NCBI GenBank assembly: GCA_951217055.1
Contig: OX578284.1
Span: forward strand, 41,195,467 to 41,259,466
From: Gerris lacustris
Lineage: Eukaryota > Arthropoda > Insecta > Hemiptera > Gerridae
Direction of reading: 5' to 3'
DNA: 64,000 nucleotides
Notes under the pieces: generated by a model
What the model was told of the DNA's origin: nothing
The model's input: the letters and a program-made list of their open reading frames with translations, nothing else
Database searches by the model: none
Program-made: the position numbers and the translations under genes
In this document: positions 25,431 through 36,415 of the stretch, one piece after another
How the letters are laid out: each line of letters begins with the position of its first letter
How positions within the stretch are numbered: the first letter of the stretch is position 1

Positions 25431-26439
25431 ATATGTACCTGGAAGATCTAAATGCACCGGTAAAAGGACAATTATCTAAGAAACGAAAGAAGAGAAACGA
25501 AAGAAGAGAAAAACATGAAGAGAACTAAAAGCCATAGCCTAAATTAGATGGAGTCAGATGGAGATCCATTGTTTCGGAATTTCGTCGCAAGTAAAGGATT
25601 CAAGGAATTAGGTAAGTCAAGTTCAACGGTAATCTTTGTTAAAACTCATTTTGTGCAATTTTTAAGACGAGACGTTGGATTAGCGACTCCTTTATCAAAT
25701 TAGGAAAACTCTAATAATTATAATTTTTAATTGTATATTTGTGTCTGCCCCACCCAACCTAATTGAGGTTTTCTATGATTTCCCTTAATTAAGTAGGCAA
25801 ATGCCAACTAACTTTGCCCCCTCTAAAGCCAGTTCACAGACTTTCTTTTATACCCGTTTAAACTCTTAAAAATAAACGTAACGAAAATACCATCTAAAAG
25901 CCCCATTAAAAAAAATAAAATCATAGATAAAAAATAATAATATAATATATTGATTTATTACAAGGCTCCTTTACAAAATATCAGAATAATTAAAAAAGGC
26001 ACAAGATAACCTGATTCAAAATACAATTATGGCTCAGGTATACACAAATATTTTTAGTAACTATAGCCAAAACATAATTTGATAAAAACAAGAAATGCAA
26101 ATTTAAATATTGATACAATAAAAAGATTCTATCCGATTCTTTATTATTACTTGGTTTTCTTTATGGTATTCTTATAATTACTTGGTCTATACTCTATTTA
26201 CAATTAGTATAACTTTTGACAGCGCGGGAAAATAAAAAATGTGGAGGGAGCCAATGAGAGCTCTGGATTTGGAGTTCGAGGAAGTCAGGCTAACTAAGCA
26301 AATAAAAATGTCTCTGGATCCACCCCTTCCACAGGCCTAGTGGCTATATTTTTTTCCTCATATATGTTGACCAACATGAGTGTCCAAAGTTAATACTAAA
26401 TGTAAAAAGAGTAAAGTCTTTTCAACTTATTATGTATTT
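25431..26439. other. AT-rich non-coding DNA
   Basis: Nothing recognised. Confidence 0.45.
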
Positions 26440-26855
26440 GTTTTGAGTATTCTTTGTTCCATTTTATTATTAACATATTATCAAACAAACATCACAACAA
26501 CAGCAATACAACAAAAACAACTATTCATAGGTGAATCGAGCCCAACCTCTCATCCTTTGTATTTAAAGCTCTTTTCTTAGGAACTAGAGTTTTCCCGGAG
26601 ATTCCTACTTTAATGGACTGAATTTTAGACTAATTTTTAAATCAAAATTGTTGGAACAGTTTGAGAGAAATAATTTTGTTATTGTTTTTCAGAGCTTTTG
26701 GAGGGTATTGCCTTTAAATTTAGAGCTAAAATTAATTTTCTTGATTTTTTCGCCGCTGGATAAGATTTTTCTGAACCTTTATTCTGAGCCAAATTTCATC
26801 GAACTTAAGACTAACTTCAAACTAAAGACTACCAACAAACATTTTCTAAAATAAA
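26440..26855 (-). repeat. Family B, diverged copy
   Basis: GTGAATCGAGCCCAACCTCT is a decayed B-box region, followed by GGAACTAGAGTTTTCCCGGA and AGAGCTTTTGGAGGGTATTG. The copy stops inside the GACA-rich part. Confidence 0.6.
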
Positions 26856-26960
26856 TTGGTTGGGTGTGAAGTCTCACATAAAAAGGGTTTCGTTGGTATT
26901 GTGAACATGAAATTAATATAAGGGGGGGGGGGGGGGGGAGACGAAAATGTTGATGATTTT
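26856..26960. repeat. Poly-G run (26922-26938)
   Basis: Seventeen consecutive G after AATTAATATAA. Confidence 0.9.
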
Positions 26961-26989
26961 TTTCAAATGGTGCGGAAAACTAAACACTA

Positions 26990-27520
26990 ACTACAAGTGT
27001 TATATATTTTTGTAATCTACTCTTCAATATCTTTCATTTGATACCCCACTCAAAATTTAAAAAAAACCATTTTTTTCCCCGTAACAGGTATTAGCCGCCA
27101 TTTTGGATTTCCAGTTAATCAGATCAAATTGGTATTTCTGGCCTAGCACCCGCACATTTTGCATATTTTTTATATTTTTAGTAACAGCAGAAATACAGTT
27201 TTAGGGGGGTGAATTATCCGCCATTTTGAATTTGAACAACTGATCATTTTGAGTTCACTATATTTTTCCTGTGTGCGCGTCAAAACGATCTTTAATACTG
27301 GAAAGTTTCATGTTTTTATCTCTTTTGAATCAAAAGTTATTGGAACCATACAGAGTGACAGACAGACAGACACAGGAACGAAACTATAAGGGTTTCTTTT
27401 TTTGGTTTTACCAACAAAACCCTAAAAAGAACACTTTTTTGGATATCTTGTAAATCCATCAAAATCTCAACATGAAAGTTTCGTCGTATCACAATACTTC
27501 CTCTCTCTCTATATATAGAT
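26990..27520 (+). repeat. Family C copy joined to a family B end
   Basis: Family C blocks (TTTCATTTGATACCCCACTC, TTAGCCGCCATTTTGGATTT) run to a GACAGACAGACAGACAC stretch. From about 27425 the sequence becomes the end of family B (ACTTTTTTGGATATCTTGTA, ATCCATCAAAATCTCAACAT). Confidence 0.6.
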
Positions 27521-28370
27521 GTATTTGAGTTTGATAAAGTATAAAGGTAAAAGCAATCCTTGTTATTATATAATCATAATTATCCAATAACAATTACATG
27601 TTAAAGCTCAATGCGGCATTCGGTAAAATGTTAGAAATTAAATAACTGATAAGAATATACTTTCTTCCTTATCAATCTCAACTTTAAAGAAATATAAGTG
27701 AACTAAAGATAAGCCAGAGATAATTGGCGCATTGATCCTTTTTATACTAAAGGGGTTGTTAGAAGGCAAAGGTTAAGGGCCTAGTAAAAACCTTTGAACG
27801 CTTCTAACACGCAATTTCTATATTGGGGTTGGCTCGAGAAAATCCATACTTCACCTTAATAGCAACTTCGTAACGCAAATGGATTTAAAAATAAATCAAA
27901 AACTGAACAAATAAAACAGTCTCTTCTGTTTCTCAAGATATTTTATTATTAGGTTCAATCTTATTTATAATTTTATTGTGCAAAAAACTTAAATGAAGTG
28001 TTAAACTATTTTTTTCTTACTTAGGAGGTATTTTCAACAAGCCTGAGGCATTTATAGAGCGTTAACCCTGTTTTTAATATAAAACTTTCATCTAACTAAT
28101 ATCACATCTGTTTTTCTCGATTTTATTTTAATATTTTAAATAAAAAGTTCTCATTTCTAAAGAAAGTAAAACGAAAAGAGTTATGCATCTTACAAGAAGC
28201 AAGCAAATCTAAAATATATTATTTTTTAGTTGAATATATCTTTTTAGAGTTTCGTAGATCCTTCTCGAAACACTTATGCCGAGGGTGATGTCGTCCTTCG
28301 TTCTTTGGTTCATAGTTTATCGCTCCCGCATCGTGTAAGCTAAAAATTTGAAATACTGGCGTAACTTTTT
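27521..28370. other. AT-rich non-coding DNA
   Basis: Nothing recognised apart from worn sequence near family C after 28240. Confidence 0.4.
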
Positions 28371-28525
28371 GACCCACACATAGGAAAAATATAGAGAAGT
28401 TAAAATTTAATATGCGCATGCGCAATTCCCAAAAATATGGTAAACTCATTTTTTATTTTCATAAAAAAATGTTGAGTGGGGTATCAAATGAAAGCTCCTG
28501 AAGAGTAAGTTACAAATATATTTAT
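28370..28525 (-). repeat. Family C fragment
   Basis: ATATGCGCATGCGCAATTCC and GAGTGGGGTATCAAATGAAA are reverse family C blocks. A short TA run follows at about 28513-28535. Confidence 0.6.
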
Positions 28526-28713
28526 ATATATATATACATACATTTTTAAATATTGCATTATTTATTGGTTTTATGAGTTAAAATGTACTCTAAAAACCCC
28601 CATATACCCTACAAACCCCCCTTCCCCTCCCAACCACCCAATAACGGCTAGTAGTAGTAAGTAGATATAATTGTGGGCAGCAGGCCCCCCCCCCCGAATC
28701 TGAAAAGAAAGAC

Positions 28714-28975
28714 GTGAATAAAAATTATTTCTCGAAATAACGATTTTGATTTAAACATTGTCAAATGCGAATCTAACTACATATGTATATTACGTCGTTT
28801 TCCCGGAAAAAATCTAGTTCCTTAGAGAATAGCTGTAAATGCCGTCTTTAAGAGGCTACGATCGCTTCCTCGACGGAGAGGAATTATTTTTATGGGAAAT
28901 TTTTATAAAATGTTCAATAATAATAAATAATGTAATCTCAACAAACAAATGGAAAATACTGGACCAAGTAATCAT
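28714..28975 (+). repeat. Family B fragment
   Basis: AAAATTATTTCTCGAAATAA, TCGTTTTCCCGGAAAAAATC and GGAAAATACTGGACCAAGTA match the second half of family B. The B-box is damaged. Confidence 0.6.
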
Positions 28976-29047
28976 GTTCAATTAGTTGTAGGCATTATCT
29001 ATTGGAATAAACAAAACGAAAGTCTCTCCACAAAATTAATTTTAATT

Positions 29048-29092
29048 TTCAAAGCCACAGGTTTCGGCCTTTCGGCCGTGATCAGTGCCTAC
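29048..29092 (-). repeat. Hammerhead-like / Penelope-like motif fragment
   Basis: Read on the - strand: CACTGATCACGGCCGAAAGG then CCGAAACC. Similar in form to motifs in the two large fold-backs (a CTGA box, a GGCC hairpin, then GAAAC). Too short to classify alone. Confidence 0.35.
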
Positions 29093-29464
29093 AATGAACA
29101 ATATAAATACGTGAACAAACGTATTTCATATTTTGTGCCGATTTTGTAACTAGCATTTTCAAGTTATCTTATATTATCTTAATGTAAGAATTATTCTTAG
29201 CAATAGATGGATAATAATATTATTTTTGTTATACTCTTTTAATAAAAAAACACCCTTGATCACTGACTACTAACAAACATATCAAAATTCGGTGATTTTA
29301 ATTAAGTTTGTTTAACAAAGTGTAAAACAATTTAACCATTTTAGTTAACAAAGTTAAACAAGTATTTAACAAAGTAAAATAATTATTATCATCGACATTG
29401 CCGCTTGTGCAATTATTAAATAACTACCCGTGATTAAGTAAATCTGTTCCATTATCAATTAGAT

Positions 29465-30188
29465 CAGGGGTTCCCAGACTTTTTTGGTGGCGTACCACTT
29501 AATGTGTCTTGAATTTTTCATGTACCACTGATGTTTATACAGGAATATCCAGGACTTTTTTTTACAGAAAAAAGGAGGTCCGGAGGCCTTCCCCCGGAAA
29601 AATATTGAGTTTTAAAGGTTCAAAAACGTAGGGTATCACATTTTTTTTTTTAATGGAAAACATTTTTAAATTTAAGTTGTACCAGACCTTCGTACTGTAT
29701 CATTATTTTTTTTTTACCTTCAATCCCCTGGATAGAGAGAAGTTGTTTAGGCATGATTGTTAAAAAAAGGACTAAATAAAAATTGTATTTTATTTAGTAA
29801 AAAAAATACATTCATGAATGAACAAAGAACATCAAATTACAACAAAATAACACGAATAGAACATAGAATATTAATAAAACTTGTATTAAAAAAAAAAACT
29901 ATTTATAAAGAACCATAAGAACATACTAAAAGAATACGTCATATAATAAAAGAATAAACAATATGGCTAGGCAGGTTAATTGGATGGATGTGCTTGCAAT
30001 AATTGGCTAAAACAATTTCTGGAGTGATGGGGCTGAGTTTTAAACGCATCATCCTCAACGCAGGACAGTTTGTTTCTATACTTGGTTTTGAGGTATATAA
30101 GGGATGAATACACTCCTAACAACCGGAAATATTTATGCGGCGCGTACCACTAGACCCGATCCCGCGTACCACAGTTTGGGAACCGCTG
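29465..30188. mobile_element. Non-autonomous hAT element, 724 bp
   Basis: Terminal inverted repeats CAGGGGTTCCCAGACTT at the left and (reverse complement of the right end) CAGCGGTTCCCAAACTG. Both are followed by GGTGG...GTACCACT-type subterminal sequence. Flanked by a perfect 8-bp target duplication AATTAGAT (29457-29464 and 30189-30196), the hAT hallmark. No transposase frame is inside, so it would need one in trans. Confidence 0.92.
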
Positions 30189-30196
30189 AATTAGAT

Positions 30197-30897
30197 GATA
30201 ATCTTGTGTCAGTTATAACAAATCATTGTTAATCTTAAAATCTATTTGAGATATGATAATACGACAGCTGATCAAATTTCTTCTTATGGTTTTATTCAAG
30301 AAACAAATTTTATACCATACCTATAAAAATGTTGATCAATACATCTATCAGAAGTTAAAAAGGCAACACTATAAACGTGTTAAACATTGTATCACTTTGT
30401 TACGGTTTTACTACCTTGTGCGCAGTGTTGTAAAAATAAGGGAAGCAAGGCTATAAAAAATATAAAGCTGATATTAAGTAAAATCAATAGGTAGGGGAAA
30501 AAAAGGCTTCATTTGATATATACCTTAACAAAAGAAGGTAGCTGTCCTAACCTGATAAATAATGTATTGAGACCTTTGGGGTTAAGAACCGGCCTTGAAA
30601 TATACTATCCCTTCATAAATAAATACGATTGTTTAAACAAGCTCTTCATTCTTTGTTACGTTATTCTTAGAAGAATAAAGTTAAAATATGTATTATTAAC
30701 AATGAGGAAGGGAAAAATATAAAAATATGTTCTCCAGGACCTGGGATCCAACCAGGGATACTTGGGTTTTTTTTCCGCAATACTCCAAAGTAAATATCTT
30801 AGTATGGCTTAAGGGACCTCAGTATCTCATTGCTATCGACTGTTCTTGTCACGATCCATGTTCATCCAGCATCGCAATGTAAATAAGTAGAAGGTGC
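30197..30897. other. AT-rich non-coding DNA
   Basis: Open frames of 67-69 codons resemble nothing known and are treated as chance. 30728-30760 (GGACCTGGGATCCAACCAGG) is weakly tRNA-like. Confidence 0.4.
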
Positions 30898-30901
30898 TTA
30901 A

Positions 30902-31114
30902 GCCCGGGCGCACATTGAGACGCAGGGCAGGGCAGCACAGTATTTTTCAACCTCAGAAATATACAAAATCGCGCCAATCGAGACGCCAGATTCACTAGTG
31001 TTGGGTAAGCTACGTGTGGTGTAGTACTGCCCTGCCCTGCGTCTCAATTCATGCGGTTTCGTATGAATATGTGGTTGAAAAAACTGTGATGCCCTGCGTC
31101 AATGTGCGCCCGGG
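30902..31114. mobile_element. TTAA-flanked MITE, 213 bp (piggyBac-like)
   Basis: Ends read (G)CCCGGGCGCACATTGA on the left and TCAATGTGCGCCCGGG on the right, flanked by TTAA at 30898-30901 and 31115-31118. A second inner inverted pair (TTGAGACGCAGGGCAGGGCA and its complement) makes the element a long hairpin. TTAA target plus CCC ends point to the piggyBac group. The extra G at the left end is the only flaw. Confidence 0.8.
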
Positions 31115-31118
31115 TTAA

Positions 31119-31697
31119 GCGTGGGTTCATGCTAAGCGTTTTTTAAGCGCGTCAGAATAATCTATATGGCTGTCAAAACACGCTGCGAGAAAAGTTGGTT
31201 TGGTACCAACATTCTTGTATTGACGCTAACCTGAATGAAACCTTCCAGTTCTCTTCCCTCTTGTTTATATTTTGATTTATTTTTTTGATTCACCCATTTA
31301 CATAGTTAATATTAAATGTATACTTCTTTTTTATTTTAGTACCATTCTTTTCGAAAGTTAATATTGTATTTTATTTATATTTTTGGCTTTGTTTATAAAC
31401 TGAACAAAACTCTGATCAAGTGCACAAGGAAGGAAGGGTGGGGGAAACCATGCAGTGACGTCTCCACGTCTTCATGATTATATATTTATCTATATAGCCC
31501 AAAAACTCTGAAAACTACAGAAGGAAAATACCTATGCTTTTCCCGCATGATTAACTTTGAAAACTGTTTTATCAGTAGTCGAAGTCTGTTCCTAACTAGG
31601 GATTTTTGCAAATTATATTATACAAGACAAGGGAGTAAGGGAGGACATTCTATAACATCTAGATACCTCAATAACTGTAATGTTTCTTTACGGTAGT
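31119..31697. other. Non-coding DNA, possible small inverted-repeat element
   Basis: GGGTTCATGCTAAGCGTTTT (31123) and the reverse complement of TTGACGCTAACCTGAATGAA (31219) are similar, hinting at a second decayed element next to the TTAA-flanked one. The remainder is featureless. Confidence 0.35.
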
Positions 31698-31880
31698 AGG
31701 TTTCAAACGCAACAACTATAGATACAAGAAAACCGATCTCGTTAGAAGAACTTTTCAAACGCAACAACTAGATACAAGAAGACCGACCGAATTGGCTGAA
31801 GGTTTCAAGCGCAAGAACTAGATAAGGAAAACCGGTCCATTTGGCGGAAAATTTCATAGCTAGATGTAAGAATTTAGGTT
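31698..31880 (+). repeat. Degenerate minisatellite, about 55-bp unit
   Basis: Three to four copies of TTTCAAACGCAACAACTA, GATACAAGAA and ACCGA blocks. Confidence 0.65.
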
Positions 31881-32638
31881 GAATAGAACATTAAGTAAGT
31901 TCAACAGAAACCTTGAGATATAAAAAAGTCGAAATAAATCATTAAAGAAAGGACGTGTAGCTTTAAACAGCGTGGTCGACAGACAAAATAAAATGATCAA
32001 AACTGGAATTACGTAGTTTTATCGAGTTAAAAGTAAGAATTAATTCTTTTAATAAAATGTCTCCAGAAGAATAGTTATATCTTATTGAAGTGCTGAATTA
32101 AAAGATAATTAAAACGCCCTTATAGAATTCTAGATGAAAGTATTCACCTAGAAAGCTTAAATTTTATTAAGACTCAAAACTTAATGAACTTTAACAAACG
32201 ATTGCCTTTAATTTAATATTCAACGAATTATTTATTATTATTGTTGCATTAACAATAATTTAATTATCTAGAGATTTCTTCTTCTAAAGGTCAAAACTAT
32301 TAATTTTTCAGGAGGGAGAAACGAAGAATAAAAAAAAAAACAAATACAAGTTTGTTTCAATCCAGTTTTCATCTGTACTTCACAGAACATGTTCACACTT
32401 GACAGTGTAAAATAGAAGAAGAAGAAGAAAGATAAATTATGTTTGTATTGTTGATAAATCGAGTACAAATATATATGTGTTAAGATGTTTGATTTTCTTT
32501 TGTTAAGCGTTTCAACTGAAAGAAAATATCATTTATTTTTGCTCTTTTCAAGTTACATTGTCCATTTTCTTTTATATTAAGAAAGTAAAAGAGTCGAGAG
32601 TAATGACATGAAAATGTTTTTTTTTCTATTGCTTTGTT
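31881..32638. other. AT-rich non-coding DNA
   Basis: Nothing recognised. Confidence 0.4.
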
Positions 32639-33268
32639 ACTTTCTTCTATACGTTGTATATATAAAGAGAAAGTATTTTGATGTCACAAAAATTCGATTT
32701 TGAGGTTTCGATGGATTTACACGTTGAGGTAAGTTCCCTGAGACCAAAAAAATGATTTTCAAATGAATACCGGTTGGTCGTCTGCCGCTTGTGCAGACGC
32801 GTGGAGCCTAAGCTACTGGGCATATTTTGATGGAATTTGGCATACATGTTTAGAAAACTAACACTCCAAGGCGAAATTGAGAAAGAATTACAGCTCAAAC
32901 TTTCTGAGCACTACCCTCAAAATTACTCTAAAAAAAACGTGAAATAAGAATATTTCACGAAAACGGTTCCAAAATTTTGATTAAGCAATTCTTAAATTTA
33001 GTCTATTTAAATTAGAATCTAACCATATAAGTCATTTTCTAGCGTAAAAATCTCGTTCTTGAGATAATAGCAAATAATAATGCAATGGTGAAAGATCAGG
33101 TTCGATTGCCTGCTTGGGATGAATTATAATTTATGGTAAATTTTGTTAAAATTATTATAAATAAATGAAACCACGAAAATTCTAAAGAACTACTAAATGG
33201 GCGGAAAAACTGGACCAACTATTTATACACGTATATGAGAAAGTTTATACCAGTTATATCGGACGAAT
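32639..33268 (+). repeat. Family B repeat, diverged full-length
   Basis: Order as in 44305-44889: AAAGAGAAAGTATTTTGATG start, CTTGTGCAGACGCGTGGAGC, the GAGCACTACCCTCAAAATTA block, a B-box-like AGGTTCGATTGCC, then AACTGGACCAAC and a TATATGAGAAAGTTTATACC end. Confidence 0.75.
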
Positions 33269-33389
33269 AATTAAAGATATACATATGTAAAAATTTCACA
33301 GTTTACCTGCAGAGCACGGGTGACATAAAATTACATCAGTTTCTTGATGTGCGTCTACAAAAAGAAAAATTATAAATATCCTTTATTTT

Positions 33390-33985
33390 ATTTTTGCTTT
33401 CGAGCTTACTCAAGGTGGCGGGAGCTATGTGAAAATATTTTATGTCTCCTATTTTAAAAACTCCAAGACAGAAATCCGTTTCAGACATCAGGGAACATTT
33501 TTGGTTCAGTGTCTGTCTGTCAGTCTATCGCTCTTTCGGTCTGTCTGTAGGTATGTCGCTCAATTTTTGAAACAAACATATACTAAAAACCATATATGTT
33601 GTAATTCAACAAAGAAAACAATAATATGAAATTTGGATGGTAGATCATAATTAGTCCATTGTTGGTCCCACATAAGTTTCAACCTCCTGTGCCCATTTGT
33701 TTCTCTTTCAAATACGCACAAACATACATTTATTTACACCTATATCTTCAAAACTAATCATCTAATTTTTTGAAATTTGGATGGTTTGTCAAAACTGGCT
33801 ACTTACATATAGCTACAGATTTCCCAACCGTCTGCGTCTGTGCTATTTAAATTTTGCTAAATTGATACTTTTATTCATGTAAAAAATCAGTAGAATTTCG
33901 ACAGATTTAAAAAAGGGGGGAAAATTAAATAAATTTTACACTTATAAAATATACAAAATAGGTAGGGAGGAAGCTTTGCGCCATA
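33390..33985 (+). repeat. Family A repeat, single copy
   Basis: Begins TTGCTTTCGAGCTTACTCAA and GGTGGCGGGAGCTATGTG, has CCAAGACAGAAATCCGTTTC and TGTCTGTCTGTCAGTC, and ends GGAAGCTTTGCGCCATACTA. Complete unit order; no inner gene. Confidence 0.75.
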
Positions 33986-35640
33986 CTAATTGGTAGAAAA
34001 TTTTTTAAATTTTATTTTAGGCACGATCATTATTTATTTGTTAAAAATGCAATGCAACAACTCGTCTAGATCAATGTAAGAAAAATATAATACATTTATT
34101 ATAATAGTACAGTCGATTTGTGATAAAAGGCTGTCTGCGGAAAAAATTCGAGACAATTATTTTTTTTTTGCGTGGTTCGTTTGGGACACATAAGAAAAGC
34201 TTAACTCCAACTTTGCAGGACCGTCCGGAAGGCGGAAGTACGGGGATCGGGGTAAAAAGTCAAAATAGTAGGTATAGAAATAGTAGGGAATAGAAAAACA
34301 GGATAAAAATTACTATTGTTAATTATATTGATCCGATATGAATGAAAATTAGTATACATGCTTTATTTGATGTCAGAAACACGATTAAGAAATCATTTGT
34401 GAACATTCTATTTTGATTGACACCGTTTACAATTAATATTGAGGCTTGGTCCTTTGTCAAAGTATTAACTAAGAAAACAGGTCTACAGAAGGAAAAAATG
34501 TCCATTGCACATAATCATATTCATGCAATAATATTCCTTCTAAGTGTAACTTGCAGAGCGTTTAATTTTTTATAATGGAATTAATGATATTTAATATAAA
34601 CCTGATTAATTTCTATGGTGATTTTGGAAACGAAACAATTTAGGCTTTCATTTAATCTCTTGGCCAGCATGATAATAGGAAACATGGCCACTAAATCCTA
34701 TCATAAGCCCTAGTGAAGGTAGAACATCATAATGAATTAGTTTGTAGTAAAACAGACTAATATATATGTGAAATTCACTTTATTGTATCATCGAGAATCG
34801 ATCGAAAATGAAATTGATGACTGACAGGGCATTTTAATTAATTCTTTACTTTTTATTGCTTTTCGCTTCTAAAATCCAATTGTTTCCCAGTTCAACGACT
34901 CATCGGACAATTAATTGGATGGATTTGATTTTCCCAGAGTGATTGCTCCTTGTCATATATAATGACTATTCATTTCAAAACTGTTATAAATTAGATTTTT
35001 TTTTTTTTTACAAAAAAAAACAAACAAAACAAAAACAATTACTGGTAGCTTAGATATATGCTATCAAGTAATTAATCATGCCGGTTCCATCGCCAAGGAA
35101 ATAAATAAAATAATGCTATAACTTACTAATTGCACCACCGACAAACAAAAAAAAGAGGAAACCGAGATAGCTGAATTACAGACAAATTATTTGAAAAATA
35201 CAGATTTTCTGAAAAAGAAAAAAGTCTGAGATTGGTTAATATGTACAATTTTTTTCAAAAAATATGGGCAACAAATAATGCAAATATGGGTCATGTCAAA
35301 ACAAATAAAATAACTTGCGGATTTTTTCCGAACTAACTTTCCATACAGCAAAATTTGCTGAAAACGAATTAAATTCTGCTGAAAGATGGCATAAAGTATT
35401 AAAATAATGCATTGTCATCGTGTTCTGAGCTATTCTAAAAGTTTCAAATGTCTAGCTACTCGGGAAGTTAGTTAAATATCGATTGCAAGATTTGACACTG
35501 AGCCCACGCACAAACAAACAAGAAAGCCAGCTAATAAGAACGTAGTAAAAAATGCTCTCAATATTTATTTATTTAGTGTATTATAAGAGTGTGCTTTTAT
35601 TATACCCGATCTCTATTTTTTTTAAGGTTTTTTTTTTGTA
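33986..35640. other. AT-rich non-coding DNA
   Basis: Nothing recognised. Poly-T/poly-A stretches lie at 34998-35035, and 35350-35520 has worn repeat-like sequence. Confidence 0.4.
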
Positions 35641-36415
35641 AGGTTGGCAGGTAGCTTTCTCGCGTCATATTTCTTATACTTTTGCTTTTATAACCAATTA
35701 TTGTCAAATTTATTTAATTTTCCCCCATTTTTAAAATCTGTTCCAATTTTACTGATTTCTTACGTAAATTGAAGTATCGATTTATCCAACTTTAAAGATT
35801 CTCAGAAGATTGAAATTAATCTGGAGCTATCTGCGGGCTACTTTCGACAAAACATTCCAAATTTCGTAAAAAATCAGATGAGTACTTCTTAAGCTATAGG
35901 TGTAAATAAATGTATGTTTGTGCGCATGTGGAATTGAAACAAATGGGCGCAGAAGGTTGAACTTATATGGGACCAACAATAGGCAAATTATTGTCTATCA
36001 TCCAAATTTCGTTAAAATTGGACGAGTGAGTAGTTTTTAAGTTATGATTTATGTTGGTTCGCAAAAATTGAGCGACAGCCCAACAGACAGACACGGAACC
36101 AAAAATGTTTCCTGATGTCTGAAACTGCTCATCTGAGTGTGATGAAATTTAGAGAATATGCCATAATTAGTCAACTGTAAGTCACACACCTATATCTTTT
36201 TTAAAAGAACTCATCCCATTACGAAGAAATTAAAATGGTTGGTCGAAACTAGATCATTGATAGTCCCATATTAATGCCAAACGTCTGCGCAAATTAGATA
36301 TAGTATAAGAATAAATGTAACTCTTCTGGGCATCGAAACAGATACAAGTTTTGTTTGGCCATTCGTCCAATTAAAGGACACGAGGAAGCTAAGTGCCACA
36401 CAAGTTGGCTGGACA
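35641..36415. repeat. Family A, inverted pair
   Basis: A reverse copy (35641-36135: GGTAGCTTTCTCGCGTCATA to CGGAACCAAAAATGTTTCCT) runs straight into a forward variant piece (36136-36415: TGATGAAATTTAGAGAATAT to CGAGGAAGCTAAGTGCCACA). The second piece matches the variant at 22240-22770. Confidence 0.65.
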
